Shown here piece by piece: positions 45,139 to 54,388 of a DNA stretch of 64,000 bases (within the stretch, counting starts at the first letter, position 1; every line of letters starts with the position of its first letter). This DNA is from Piscinibacter sp. XHJ-5 (GTDB lineage: Bacteria; Pseudomonadota; Gammaproteobacteria; Burkholderiales; Burkholderiaceae_C). The position numbers were made by a program, and so were the translations under genes. The DNA is taken from the NCBI RefSeq assembly GCF_029855045.1, contig NZ_CP123228.1, positions 5,394,001 through 5,458,000 of the forward strand, given 5' to 3'. A model generated the notes under the pieces. The model searched no databases. It saw nothing but the letters and a program-made list of their open reading frames with translations, and was not told the origin of the DNA.

Positions 45139-46028
45139 TGTCGGCCCCCTGGCTGATGGTGCTGGCGTCGCTGCTGTTCGCGACGATGGGCGTGTGCGTG
45201 AAGCTGGCCTCGGCGCAGTACGGCAGCGGCGAGATCGTCTTCTATCGCGGTCTTGTCGGCGCATTGATGATCGGCGTGGCCACCGTCTGGAAGGGCACGA
45301 CGCTGCGCACCGCCGTTCCGGCCAGGCACTTCTGGCGCAGCCTGACGGGCGTCACGGCCCTTTGCCTGTGGTTCTACGCGATCGGCAACCTGCCGCTGGC
45401 CACCGCGATGACGCTGAACTACTCGTCGTCGGTCTGGATGGCGCTGTTCCTGCTGGGCAGCGCCGCGGTCTTCCGCACGCGTCCGGTCGACCGCCGGCTC
45501 GTCGTCGCGGTGCTGCTCGGGTTCACCGGCGTCGCCCTGATCCTGCGACCCACCATCGAGGAGCAGCAGCTCTGGCACGGACTCGCCGGACTGCTGTCGG
45601 GCATGGTATCGGCGATGGCCTACCTGCAGGTCACTTCTCTCGGCCGCGCCGGGGAGCCCGAGGGACGCATCGTCTTCTATTTCTCGGTCGGCGGCATCTT
45701 CGGGGGAGCGCTGCTCAGCTCGCTGGCCGGCTGGCACGCCCACACCTGGGGCGGCATCGGCCTGCTGCTGGCGGTCGGCGTGCTGGCCACCGTCGCACAA
45801 CTGATGATCACCCGGGCGTACGCCAAGGGTCGTCCGCTGGTCAACGCAAGCCTGCAATACCTCGGCATCGCGTTTTCCTTCCTCTATGGCGTGCTGCTGT
45901 TTGGCGATCGCATCACGTGGCTGGCGGTCGTCGGCATGCTGCTGATCGTCGCGGCGGGCGTGCGGGCGACGCTTCTGCGCACCCGGGTGGTGACCGCGAG
46001 CAGCGTCGCGCCCTCCACCGAGACATGA
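45138..46028 (+). CDS. EamA/DMT-superfamily permease
   Basis: A protein of 296 aa from ATG 45138, sharing the A of the preceding TGA (TGATG). Ten hydrophobic segments in two EamA repeats can be made out, e.g. 'LMVLASLLFATMGVCVKLAS', 'ATAMTLNYSSSVWMALFLLG' and 'LLAVGVLATVAQLMITRAYAKG'. DMT proteins export metabolites. Co-translation with a Rieske oxygenase hints at export of a product, which is inference. Confidence 0.9.
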   Translation: MSAPWLMVLASLLFATMGVCVKLASAQYGSGEIVFYRGLVGALMIGVATVWKGTTLRTAVPARHFWRSLTGVTALCLWFYAIGNLPLATAMTLNYSSSVWMALFLLGSAAVFRTRPVDRRLVVAVLLGFTGVALILRPTIEEQQLWHGLAGLLSGMVSAMAYLQVTSLGRAGEPEGRIVFYFSVGGIFGGALLSSLAGWHAHTWGGIGLLLAVGVLATVAQLMITRAYAKGRPLVNASLQYLGIAFSFLYGVLLFGDRITWLAVVGMLLIVAAGVRATLLRTRVVTASSVAPSTET

Positions 46029-46873
46029 GCACCATGGACAAACCTCTGATCAGCGCGCAGGCGCTGCGGGCATTGCTGCGGCGCGGGCATCGGCTCGTCG
46101 TGCTGGACGCGAGTTTCGACCTGGGCGACCCGGCGGCCGGCGAACGCCTGTACCGCGAGGCCCACGTGCCGGGCGCGCGGTACGTGCACCTCGATCGCGA
46201 CCTGGTGGGTGCCAAGAGCGGAGCCAACGGGCGCCATCCGCTGCCGACGCGCGAGGCATTTGCCGTGACGGCCGGCCGCCTGGGCATTACGCCGGAAACG
46301 CCGGTCGTGGTCTACGACCGCCAGCAAGGCGCCTACGCCGCACGCGCCTGGTGGATGCTGCGCTGGCTGGGCCACGACGAGGTCGCCGTGCTGGACGGCG
46401 GCTGGTCGGCGTGGCAGGCCGCCGGCGGCCAGTCCGACTCGGCCGTGCCGACCGTGGACCTGGCGCCGCCTTACCCGCAGGCGTCGCCGCTCGTCGCCGC
46501 CATCGACGCTGCCGGCATGGCCGCGCAGCTGGGCCGGGTGCGGTTGGTCGATGCACGCGCCCCGGAGCGCTTCCGCGGCGAGATCGAACCGCTGGACAAG
46601 GAGCCGGGCCACATCCCGGGCGCCACCAACCGCTTCTTCCAGGACAACCTCGCTGCGGACGGTCGCTTCAAGCCGGCCGATCAGCTGCGCGCCGAGCTCG
46701 AGCCGCTGGCGCCCGAGCCCGCCGGCCAGGTGGTGCATTACTGCGGATCCGGCGTCACCGCCTGCCACAACGTGCTGGCGATGGCGATCGCCGGGCTGGG
46801 CATCGGCATGCTGTACCCCGGCTCCTGGAGCGAGTGGTCCGCGGATTCCGCTCGTCCGATCGCCAAGGGTTGA
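46025..46873 (+). CDS. Sulfurtransferase (two-domain rhodanese)
   Basis: A protein of 282 aa from ATG 46025, overlapping the DMT stop by 4 bp. It has two rhodanese domains; the catalytic Cys is in 'VVHYCGSGVTACHNVLAM' of the second, while 'DRQQGAYAARAWWMLRWLGHDEVAVLDGGWSAWQAAGG' marks the inactive first. The CGSGVTA loop is the mercaptopyruvate sulfurtransferase type, as in SseA. Its link to the oxygenase is by operon position only. Confidence 0.92.
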   Translation: MSTMDKPLISAQALRALLRRGHRLVVLDASFDLGDPAAGERLYREAHVPGARYVHLDRDLVGAKSGANGRHPLPTREAFAVTAGRLGITPETPVVVYDRQQGAYAARAWWMLRWLGHDEVAVLDGGWSAWQAAGGQSDSAVPTVDLAPPYPQASPLVAAIDAAGMAAQLGRVRLVDARAPERFRGEIEPLDKEPGHIPGATNRFFQDNLAADGRFKPADQLRAELEPLAPEPAGQVVHYCGSGVTACHNVLAMAIAGLGIGMLYPGSWSEWSADSARPIAKG

Positions 46874-46947
46874 GGCCGCGCAGGCGTTTGACGGAACACG
46901 GGTGCTGAAGGACCATTCCAGCACCCGACACTCCGATGGAGGTGATC

Positions 46948-47382
46948 ATGTTCCAGCGCATCCTCGTTCCCACCGACGGCTCGGACATCACCGCCAAGGC
47001 CGTCGACACCGCGATCCGCCTGGCCAAGTCGCTCAATGCACGGCTGTACACGATCAGCGTGAAGGAGCCCTTCCCCTACAGCGCGATCTCGGAGATGCAG
47101 CCGACGCCGCCACAGGAGTTCTTCGAGGCTCAGGAGCGCATCGCCGCGCGCCGCATCCAGGACGTGCGCGAAGCCGCCGAGGCTCAGGGCGTCGACTGCG
47201 AAGCGCACACCATCGAGGCACTGCATCCGTGGGAGGCGATCATCGAACACGCCCAGCGCATGGGCTGCGACGTGCTCGTGATGGCGTCACACGGGCGGCG
47301 CGGCGTCACGGCGCTGCTGCTCGGCAGCGAGACCCAGAAGGTGCTGACGCACTCGAAGATCCCGGTGTTGGTGGTGCGCTGA
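46948..47382 (+). CDS. Universal stress protein (UspA family)
   Basis: A protein of 144 aa starting MFQRILVPTDGSDITAKAVD. GGAGGTGATC lies directly upstream of ATG 46948, an excellent ribosome binding site that also contains an in-frame ATG 12 bases earlier, which was rejected. The ATP-binding loop is 'GCDVLVMASHGRRGVTALLLGSETQKVL'. It probably binds ATP; function in stress survival is by family. Confidence 0.93.
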   Translation: MFQRILVPTDGSDITAKAVDTAIRLAKSLNARLYTISVKEPFPYSAISEMQPTPPQEFFEAQERIAARRIQDVREAAEAQGVDCEAHTIEALHPWEAIIEHAQRMGCDVLVMASHGRRGVTALLLGSETQKVLTHSKIPVLVVR

Positions 47383-47391
47383 ACCCGCGCG

Positions 47392-48165
47392 TCAGTGGTG
47401 CAGCGTGCTGATCGCGACCACGACGATCACCAGGCCGCCGCCCAGCCAGGCCAGCTGAGCTGCCGTGTCGCGCCATGACAGGCGGTGCTGCAGCTGCGGG
47501 ATCAGGTCGGCCACTGCCACGTAGATGAAGCTGCTCGAGGCGACGACCAGCAGGTAGGGAAAGAGCTGCTGCCAGGGACCGACGACGAAATACCCGATCA
47601 CCCCGCCGGCCACCGCGGCCAGGCCCGAGGCGGCGTTGTACAGCAGCGCCTTGCGGCGCCCGAGGCCGGCGTTCAGCAGCACGATGTAGTCGCCGACCTC
47701 TTGCGGGATCTCGTGCGCGACGATGGCCAGCGAGGTCACGATGCCGATCTGCACGTCGGTGAGGAAGGCCGCGGCGATGATGATGCCGTCGCAGAAGTTG
47801 TGGATGCTGTCGCCCATCAGCACGGACCATCCGCCGCGACCCGCCTGCTGGCGGTCGAAGCCGTGATGGTGGTGGTGCTCGTCGCCCTCGTGGTGGTGCT
47901 GGTGGCGGTACAGCTCCGCCTTCTCCAGCAGGAAGAAGAACATCAGTCCAGCCAGCAGCGTCGCGAACAGGCTGTGCGGCGCGGCCTTGCTCTCGAATGC
48001 CTCGGGCAGCACGTTGAGCAGCGCCGTGCCCAGCAGCACGCCCGCCGACAGGCTGACCAGATCGCGCACCACGCGCGTCAGCACGTTGACGGTCAGCGTG
48101 GCGGCAATCACGACTGACAGCAGGCCGCCGGCAAAGGTGGCGAGGACGATGTAGAACAGGGTCAT
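47392..48165 (-). CDS. ZIP-family divalent metal transporter
   Basis: A protein of 257 aa with about eight membrane segments and the ZIP metal-path helices 'MGDSIHNFCDGIIIAAAFL' and 'SLAIVAHEIPQEVGDYIVLLNAG'. A cytoplasmic loop is extremely His-rich ('YRHQHHHEGDEHHHHHGFD'), as in ZIPs that handle zinc or iron. It converges with the universal stress gene. A 10-bp GC-rich hairpin (48181-48203) precedes it. Confidence 0.92.
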   Translation of the reverse strand: MTLFYIVLATFAGGLLSVVIAATLTVNVLTRVVRDLVSLSAGVLLGTALLNVLPEAFESKAAPHSLFATLLAGLMFFFLLEKAELYRHQHHHEGDEHHHHHGFDRQQAGRGGWSVLMGDSIHNFCDGIIIAAAFLTDVQIGIVTSLAIVAHEIPQEVGDYIVLLNAGLGRRKALLYNAASGLAAVAGGVIGYFVVGPWQQLFPYLLVVASSSFIYVAVADLIPQLQHRLSWRDTAAQLAWLGGGLVIVVVAISTLHH

Positions 48166-48180
48166 GGGCGCATCAATGAA

Positions 48181-48203
48181 CAGGCCGCGCGATGCGCGGC
48201 CTG
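48181..48203. repeat. Perfect 10-bp stem hairpin
   Basis: CAGGCCGCGC-GAT-GCGCGGCCTG, between the dienelactone hydrolase gene and the ZIP gene (both minus strand). No T-run follows on either strand, so termination, if any, would be weak or Rho-assisted. Confidence 0.55.
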
Positions 48204-48225
48204 TCGAGGCTCCGATTGTGCGCGA

Positions 48226-49098
48226 TCAGGCGACGCCGTTCGCCTTGAGCCAGGCGATGCAGCGCTGCCAGCCGTCCTCGGAAGCCGCCTTGCGATAGCC
48301 GGGCCGGTAGTCGGCGTGGAAGCCGTGCGGCGTGTCGGGATAGACCACGAACTCGGACTTCCTAGCCGCGGCACTGCCCTTGGCGAGCGCGGCCTTCATC
48401 TTCTCCACCGTGTCGAGCGGGATGCCCTGGTCGGCGGCGCCGTACAGACCGAGCACCGGCCCGTTCAGCTTGTCGGCGACGTCGATGGGGTGGCGCGGCG
48501 CAAGCGGCGTGCTCTCGCCCGCCAGTCGGCCGTACCAGGCGACCGCGGCTTTCACCGAGGGGCTGTGTGCGGCGTAGAGCCAGGTCTGGCGACCGCCCCA
48601 GCAGAACCCGGTCACGGCGAGTCGGCCGGTGTCGCCGCCATTGGCCTTGGCCCAGGCGGCGCTCGCGTCCAGGTCCCCCATGACCTGCTCGTCGGGCACC
48701 TTGTCGACGATGTCCGCGAGGAGCTTCGAAATCTCGGTGGGCGCCTTGGCATCGCCCTGGCGCACGAACAGCTCGGGCGCGATGGCCAGGTAGCCCAGCT
48801 TGGCAAACCGGCGGGCGACATCGGCAATGTATTCATGCACGCCGAAAATCTCCGAGATGACCAGCACCACCGGCAGGTTTGTCTTGCCGGCCGGCGCCGC
48901 GCGGTACGCCGGCATCTTGAAGTCCCTCACCGGGATGGTGATCGCGCCGGCGGTGAGCCCTGCGCTGTCGGTGCTGATGGTCTGCGCGCTCACCGGCAGG
49001 ACCGCGGCGGCGAAGCCGCTGCCTACCGCGGTCTGCACGAAGTCGCGACGCGTGAAGTCGCGCGAGGGTGTCAGGCTGTCCACATCGTTGCGAAGCAT
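48226..49098 (-). CDS. Dienelactone hydrolase-family protein, Tat-exported
   Basis: A protein of 290 aa from ATG 49098, with GGAGAGAACC upstream. The N-terminus carries a twin-arginine signal ('SRDFTRRDFVQTAVGSGFAA'). The alpha/beta hydrolase core has the nucleophile Cys in 'LAVTGFCWGGRQTWLYA' and the catalytic His in 'YPDTPHGFHADY', typical of dienelactone hydrolases. The exported location is unusual compared with cytoplasmic ClcD-type enzymes. Substrate unknown. It diverges from ppx. Confidence 0.88.
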   Translation of the reverse strand: MLRNDVDSLTPSRDFTRRDFVQTAVGSGFAAAVLPVSAQTISTDSAGLTAGAITIPVRDFKMPAYRAAPAGKTNLPVVLVISEIFGVHEYIADVARRFAKLGYLAIAPELFVRQGDAKAPTEISKLLADIVDKVPDEQVMGDLDASAAWAKANGGDTGRLAVTGFCWGGRQTWLYAAHSPSVKAAVAWYGRLAGESTPLAPRHPIDVADKLNGPVLGLYGAADQGIPLDTVEKMKAALAKGSAAARKSEFVVYPDTPHGFHADYRPGYRKAASEDGWQRCIAWLKANGVA

Positions 49099-49235
49099 GT
49101 CGGGTTCTCTCCTTGGAGTGGGCAAGACGAAGGGCGCATTCTAGGAACGAACGCATGGCACGCATCCGTTTCGTCCTTGCGGACTTGTGTGCGAGCTGCG
49201 TCGGGACGTCAAGCTTTGCCGTGACAATGCGCGGC

Positions 49236-50774
49236 ATGAATGACGCAACCGCCGTGGCGCGAGCCGCAGAGGACAAGCCCACGACGCGGTGGCCGGGCCA
49301 GCTGGCCGCGATCGACATGGGGTCGAACAGCTTCCGCCTCGAGATCGGCCAGCTTCACCAAGGCCGCTATCGGCGCATCGACTACCTCAAGGAGACCGTG
49401 CGCCTCGGCGGCGGGCTCGACGACAAAGGCCTGCTCACCGAGGAGGCGATCGCCCGCGGCCTGGAGTGCCTGTCGCGCTTCGCCAAGCGGCTTCAGGGCT
49501 TCCTGCCGTCGCAGGTTCGCGCGGTCGCGACGCAGACGCTGCGCGAGGCGCGCAACCGCGATGCCTTCCTGGCCCGCGCGCGCCCGGTTCTCGGGCAGCC
49601 GATCGAGGTCATCTCCGGCCGCGAGGAAGCGCGCCTCATCTACGCCGGCGTGGCGCGGCTGCAGCCCTCGGAGCGGCCGCGGCTGGTGGTGGACATCGGC
49701 GGGCGCTCGACCGAGATGATCCTCGGGCGCAGCCGCATCCCGAAGCGCGCAGAGTCGTTCCAGGTGGGCAGCGTGAGCCTGTCCATGAAGTACTTCGGCG
49801 ACGGCCGGTTCACCGAGGCCGCGTTTCGCGCCGCGCAGGTGGCCGCGGGCGCCGAGCTCGAGGAAGCGCTGGAGCCGTTTGCGTCTTCGCACTGGAGCGA
49901 GGCGCTGGGCTCTTCGGGCACGGTAGGCGCGGTGTCGCAGCTGCTCTCGGCCAGTCATGTGACGGATGGCCGCATCACGCCCCCGGGGCTGCGCTGGCTG
50001 ATGGAGCAGTGCCTGCAGGCCGGACGCGTCGAGCGGCTGTCGCTGCCGGGGCTCAAGGACGACCGCCGTGCGGTCATCGCGGGTGGCCTGGCCATTCTCT
50101 ACACGCTGGCGATGCACTTCGGCATCCAGGAGCTGTGGCCCGCCCGCGGCGCCTTGCGGCAAGGCGTGATCTTCGATCTCGACGAACGCCTCGAGGCAGC
50201 GCACCACGCCGACGGCCACGACATCCGCGATGCGTCGGTGCACGAGCTGCAGCGCCGGTTCATCGTCGACGTGGAGCACGCCGAGCGGGTGCGCACGGTG
50301 GCCGAGTCGCTGCACGAGCGCGTGCGGCCGCGGGCCGACCGTGAAGCGCGGCGGGAACTGCAGTGGGCCTGTGCGCTGCACGAGGTCGGCATGATGGTCT
50401 CGCACCACGACCACCACCGGCACAGTGCCTATGTGCTCGGGCATGTCGATGCGCCCGGCTTTTCGCAGTCGCAGCAGCGGCGGCTGGCCGAGCTCGTGCT
50501 GGCGCAGCGGGGCGGCCTTCGCAAGGTCGAGGCCAGCCTGGTTCAGGAAGAGTTTGCGTGGCAGGTGATGTGCCTGCGCATCGCGATCATCGCCTGCCAT
50601 GCGCGCGGGCAGGTCGATCCGCAGGCCCTGGCGCTGCGACGCAGCGGCAGCGTCGCAGCCCTGTCGGTGCCGGGGCAATGGGCCGATACGCATCCGCGCA
50701 CGCTGCACCTGCTCAACGAGGAGGTGGCGGCCTGGGAGCGCGGTGGGCCGCTGCAGCTGGAGTTGCGTGCCTAG
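49236..50774 (+). CDS. ppx: Exopolyphosphatase (Ppx/GppA family)
   Basis: A protein of 512 aa from ATG 49236 (MNDATAVARAAEDKPTTRWP), with GACAAT nine bases upstream. Actin-like phosphate loops are 'LAAIDMGSNSFRLEIGQ', 'RLVVDIGGRSTEMILG' and 'GSSGTVGAVSQLL'. A C-terminal HD-like domain follows ('ACALHEVGMMVSHHDHHRHSAYV'). It removes terminal phosphate from polyphosphate, possibly also pppGpp. It converges with sixA-ppk1, whose product makes polyphosphate. Confidence 0.93.
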   Translation: MNDATAVARAAEDKPTTRWPGQLAAIDMGSNSFRLEIGQLHQGRYRRIDYLKETVRLGGGLDDKGLLTEEAIARGLECLSRFAKRLQGFLPSQVRAVATQTLREARNRDAFLARARPVLGQPIEVISGREEARLIYAGVARLQPSERPRLVVDIGGRSTEMILGRSRIPKRAESFQVGSVSLSMKYFGDGRFTEAAFRAAQVAAGAELEEALEPFASSHWSEALGSSGTVGAVSQLLSASHVTDGRITPPGLRWLMEQCLQAGRVERLSLPGLKDDRRAVIAGGLAILYTLAMHFGIQELWPARGALRQGVIFDLDERLEAAHHADGHDIRDASVHELQRRFIVDVEHAERVRTVAESLHERVRPRADREARRELQWACALHEVGMMVSHHDHHRHSAYVLGHVDAPGFSQSQQRRLAELVLAQRGGLRKVEASLVQEEFAWQVMCLRIAIIACHARGQVDPQALALRRSGSVAALSVPGQWADTHPRTLHLLNEEVAAWERGGPLQLELRA

Positions 50775-50793
50775 CGCAACCCCGAGGCACCCG

Positions 50794-51255
50794 TCACAGG
50801 CAATCCGGCGCCTGCACCGCCTGCAGGACCACCTGCACATCCCCGTCCCGATCGCGGTGCCGCAGCCACCACACCGCGCCCTTCTTCATCGCCCAGGGCT
50901 GCTCCTCGCCGGTCAGCAGCAAGGCCGCCGCCAGACCGAGCGTCGGCTGATGTCCGACGATGAGCACGGGCTCGGGCGAATCGGGCCAGCGGGCGGCCTT
51001 GAGCAGGTTGTCGGTGGGCACGTCCGGGGCGATCGAGTCGACCGTCTTGAAGCTCTTGCCCAGCGCCTTGGCCGTCTGCTGGCAACGCAGTGCAGGACTG
51101 ACCAGGATGCGCGTGGAATGCGCGATGCGCTGGTTCAACCACTCCGCCATGCGCTGCGCCTGGCGCTCGCCCTTCGCCGTGAGTGCGCGTTCGAGGTCGT
51201 CCTGGCCTTCGCGCTGAACGTGCGCCTCCGCATGGCGCCAGAGAATCAGGTCCAT
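50794..51255 (-). CDS. sixA: Phosphohistidine phosphatase SixA
   Basis: A protein of 153 aa starting MDLILWRHAEAHVQREGQDD. The RHG phosphatase motif is 'LWRHAEA', with 'LVSPALRCQQTAKALG' and the second catalytic His in 'VLIVGHQPTLGLAAALLL'. SixA dephosphorylates phosphohistidine, e.g. on phosphotransfer proteins. The start shares one base with the ppk1 stop (TGATG), so the two are translationally coupled. The longer upstream frame is a shadow of ppk1. Confidence 0.92.
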   Translation of the reverse strand: MDLILWRHAEAHVQREGQDDLERALTAKGERQAQRMAEWLNQRIAHSTRILVSPALRCQQTAKALGKSFKTVDSIAPDVPTDNLLKAARWPDSPEPVLIVGHQPTLGLAAALLLTGEEQPWAMKKGAVWWLRHRDRDGDVQVVLQAVQAPDCL

Positions 51256-53336
51256 CAAGCGTCCGTCCCCGTGTCCGGCTGGTAGAGCTGCATCAGCGCG
51301 TGCTGCGCGCTCGGCCCGTCCGTGCCCACGCGCTGATAGCCGCCGTCCGCGTCCAGCCTCCACGCATCGCAGCGATCGTGCAAATACGGCACAAGGCATT
51401 CGTCGATCACGCGCTGCCGCAGCGCTGCGTCGCGGATCGGCCATGCCACCTCGATGCGGCGGAACATGTTGCGGCTCATCCAGTCGGCGCTCGACAGGTA
51501 CAGCGCTTCGTCCTCGACACCACGGCCCCAGCGGAAATACAGCACCCGCGAATGCTCGAGGAAGCGGCCCACGATGGAGCGCACGCGGATGCGGTCGGTC
51601 ACGTCGGGGATGCCGGGCGGCAGCATGCACGCGCCGCGCACGACGAGATCGATGTCCGCGCCCGCCCGGCCGGCGCGGATCAGCGCTTCGATGAGCGGCA
51701 CGTCGGTGAGCGCGTTCAGCTTGGCGACGATGCGGGCGGGCCCGCCGTCGCGCGCGGCCGCGGTCACGGCTTCGATGGCGTGCAGTGTCTTGCGATGCAG
51801 CGTGAAAGGGGCCTGCAGCAGCTGGCGCAGCGGCTTGGTCTTCCCCAGGCTGGCGAGCTGCTGGAACACCGCGTCGGCGTCGCCCGTCAGCTCAGGATCG
51901 GCGGTGAGGTAGCCGATGTCGGTGTACAGGCGCGCCGTCTTCGGGTTGTAGTTGCCCGTGGACAGGTGCGCATAGCGGCGCAGCCGGCCATCCTCGCGGC
52001 GGGTGACGAGCAGCAGCTTCGCGTGGGTCTTGAGTCCGACGATGCCGTAGACGACCTGGGCGCCGACCGCCTCGAGGCGCTCGGCCCAGTTGATGTTGGC
52101 CTCCTCATCGAAGCGGGCCTTGAGCTCCACCACTGCCATCACTTCCTTGCCGCGGCGCGCCGCCTCGATGAGCAGGTCCATCAGCGGCGATTCGCTGCCG
52201 GTGCGGTAGATGGTCTGCTTGATGGCCAGCACATCGGGGTCGTACACGGCCTCGCGCAGGAACTGCACGACGGGCTCGAAGGACTCGAACGGGTGGTGCA
52301 GCAGCACGTCCCCGCTGCGCAGCCGCTCGAACACCGACTGCTGCCGCGGCAGCCGGCCTTGCGGCCAGACGCCTTCGAACGTTGGAAAGCGGAGCGCCGG
52401 CGCATCGGCCTGGTCGATGAGCTGGTTGAGGCGCACCAGGTTCACCGGTCCGTTCACGCGGTACAGCGCGGCATTGGGCAGGCCGAACTGCTGCAGCAGG
52501 AATTCGGAAAGCTCCGCCGGACAGGTGTTGACGACCTCGAGCCGGATCGCCTGGCCGAAATGGCGCGTGGTGAGCCCGGTGCGCAGCGCCTGACGCAGGT
52601 TGGTGACGTCGTCCTCGTCGACGTCGAGGTCCGAGTCGCGCGTGACCCGGAACTGCGAGAACGCTTCGACATAGCGGCCCGGGAAAAGCTCGCCGAGGTG
52701 CGCGCGAATCACGCTGGTGAGCAGCACGAAGGCCTGCTTGCCTCGGGGCGCCAGCGGTCCGGGCAGACGGATCACCCGCGGCAGAACGCGCGGGACCTTG
52801 ACGATCGCGATGGTGTTCTCGCGCCCGAAAGCGTCGCGGCCGGCCAGCCGCACGATGAAATTCAGCGACTTGTTGGCGACCTGCGGGAAGGGGTGAGACG
52901 GGTCGAGGCCGACCGGCACCAGCAGCGGCCGCACCTGCTTCTGGAAAAACTGATCCACCCAGCGGCGCTGGCCCTCGTCGCGGTCGGCATGGTTGAGGAT
53001 GACGATGCCTTCCCGGTGCAGCAGCGGCATCACGTCGTCGTTGAAGGCGGCGTACTGATCGTCGATCAGCGCGTGCGCCTCGGCGGCCACCGCCTCGAGG
53101 TCGCGGTTTGACACGCCGGCGTTGGGCAGGCGCGCGGCCTCGATGTAGTCGGCGAAGCGCACCTCGAAGAACTCGTCCATGTTGGACGACACGATGCAGA
53201 TGTAGCGAAGCCGCTCGAGCAGCGGGACATCGACGCGGCGCGCCTGCGCGAGGACGCGGCGGTTGAACTCGAGGATGGCATGTTCGCGGCTGAGCAGTGC
53301 AGGCAGTGCACTCGCCGCAGCGATGTCGGGACTCAT
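51255..53336 (-). CDS. ppk1: Polyphosphate kinase 1
   Basis: A protein of 693 aa. The N-terminal 'SREHAILEFNRRVLAQARRVDVPLLERLRYICIVSSNMDEFFEVRFA' and the catalytic core 'ARFDEEANINWAERLEAVGAQVVYGIVGLKTHAKLLLV' (autophosphorylated His) are diagnostic; the second phospholipase-D-like site is 'YLSSADWMSRNMFRRIEVAWPI'. It makes polyphosphate from ATP. The start overlaps the glycosyltransferase stop by 4 bp. Confidence 0.97.
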   Translation of the reverse strand: MSPDIAAASALPALLSREHAILEFNRRVLAQARRVDVPLLERLRYICIVSSNMDEFFEVRFADYIEAARLPNAGVSNRDLEAVAAEAHALIDDQYAAFNDDVMPLLHREGIVILNHADRDEGQRRWVDQFFQKQVRPLLVPVGLDPSHPFPQVANKSLNFIVRLAGRDAFGRENTIAIVKVPRVLPRVIRLPGPLAPRGKQAFVLLTSVIRAHLGELFPGRYVEAFSQFRVTRDSDLDVDEDDVTNLRQALRTGLTTRHFGQAIRLEVVNTCPAELSEFLLQQFGLPNAALYRVNGPVNLVRLNQLIDQADAPALRFPTFEGVWPQGRLPRQQSVFERLRSGDVLLHHPFESFEPVVQFLREAVYDPDVLAIKQTIYRTGSESPLMDLLIEAARRGKEVMAVVELKARFDEEANINWAERLEAVGAQVVYGIVGLKTHAKLLLVTRREDGRLRRYAHLSTGNYNPKTARLYTDIGYLTADPELTGDADAVFQQLASLGKTKPLRQLLQAPFTLHRKTLHAIEAVTAAARDGGPARIVAKLNALTDVPLIEALIRAGRAGADIDLVVRGACMLPPGIPDVTDRIRVRSIVGRFLEHSRVLYFRWGRGVEDEALYLSSADWMSRNMFRRIEVAWPIRDAALRQRVIDECLVPYLHDRCDAWRLDADGGYQRVGTDGPSAQHALMQLYQPDTGTDA

Positions 53337-54388
53337 GTTCCCAGTTTATGAAGATTTGGTGGCGCTTTCGTGACAGCGTCGGTCCGTGTACTTCTTGCCG
53401 GCACGAGGAAGTCGACGAACTGCTCGCATACCGGGCGCCAGTCGAAATGGAGCGCCCGCGCGCGGGCGCGTTCGCGCGGAATGTCCAGCGCCTGCAGCGC
53501 CGCCTGGCGCAGGTCGTCATGCAGCACGCCGCCGTCGGAATCTCCCACCACGTCCAGCGGTCCCGGCACCGGAAAGGCGGCCACCGGCGTGCCACACGCC
53601 ATCGCCTCCAGCATGACCAGGCCGAAGGTCTCGCTGTGGCTGGGAAAGACGAAGACATCGGCCCCGCTGTACACGCGAACCAGTTCCGTGCGCGGCACGA
53701 CGCCCCGCCAATGCACATGCGGGTAGCGGCCCCGCAGCTTCTCCAGCAGCGGCCCGACGCCATAGACGAGCTTGGAGCCGGGCAGGTCCAGGCGCAGGAA
53801 GGCCTCGAGGTTCTTCTCGTAGGACACGCGGCCGACGTACAGGAAGATCGGCCGCGGCAGGCCCAGATCGACGCCGTGCAGCGGCTCGAACAGGCTCAGG
53901 TCGACGCCGTGCGACCAGGCCCGCAGGTTGGCGAACCCGTGCCCGCGCAGGATGCCCAGCATGCCCGCGGTGGGCACCATCACGCCGGCCGACGGCGCGT
54001 GAAAGCGCTTGAACCAGGCGTAGCCCCAGCGCTCGGGAATGTGCAGCGCCTTGGCCAGGATGTCGGGAAAGCGCGTGTGGAACGCGGTGGTGAACGCCAG
54101 GCCGCGACGCAGGCAATGGCGGCGCGCCGCCGTGCCGAGGGGGCCCTCAGTGGCGATGTGGACGGCGTCGGGGTCGGCGCCGTCGAGCAGCTGCTCGACC
54201 TGCCTGGCCGGACGCCACGCCAGCTCGATTTCGCGGTAGCCGGGGCAGGCGAAGCGGCGAAAGCTCGAAGGCTCGATCACCAGCACCTCGTGTCCCGCCG
54301 ACCACAGTCCTTCCTGCAGCTCGAGCAATGTCGTGACGACGCCATTGACCTGCGGCAGCCAGGCGTCGGTGACCAGCGCGAGCTTCAC
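53333..54388 (-). CDS. Glycosyltransferase family 4 (GT-B fold)
   Basis: A protein of 351 aa. N-terminal acceptor domain 'LVTDAWLPQVNGVVTTLLEL', C-terminal donor domain 'FLYVGRVSYEKNLEAFLRL' and 'FPSHSETFGLVMLEAMACGTPVAAFP'. It resembles bacterial mannosyl/glycosyl transferases that act on lipids (e.g. MgtA-type). Neighbours on both sides overlap by 4 bp. The sugar and acceptor are unknown; the adjacent lpxH-like gene makes a cell-envelope role plausible. Confidence 0.9.
   Translation of the reverse strand: MKLALVTDAWLPQVNGVVTTLLELQEGLWSAGHEVLVIEPSSFRRFACPGYREIELAWRPARQVEQLLDGADPDAVHIATEGPLGTAARRHCLRRGLAFTTAFHTRFPDILAKALHIPERWGYAWFKRFHAPSAGVMVPTAGMLGILRGHGFANLRAWSHGVDLSLFEPLHGVDLGLPRPIFLYVGRVSYEKNLEAFLRLDLPGSKLVYGVGPLLEKLRGRYPHVHWRGVVPRTELVRVYSGADVFVFPSHSETFGLVMLEAMACGTPVAAFPVPGPLDVVGDSDGGVLHDDLRQAALQALDIPRERARARALHFDWRPVCEQFVDFLVPARSTRTDAVTKAPPNLHKLGT

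Noticed and set aside
51183..53111. Long plus-strand open frame opposite ppk1.
   Set aside because: Antisense shadow of ppk1; composition is typical of frame artefacts and no motif is visible.
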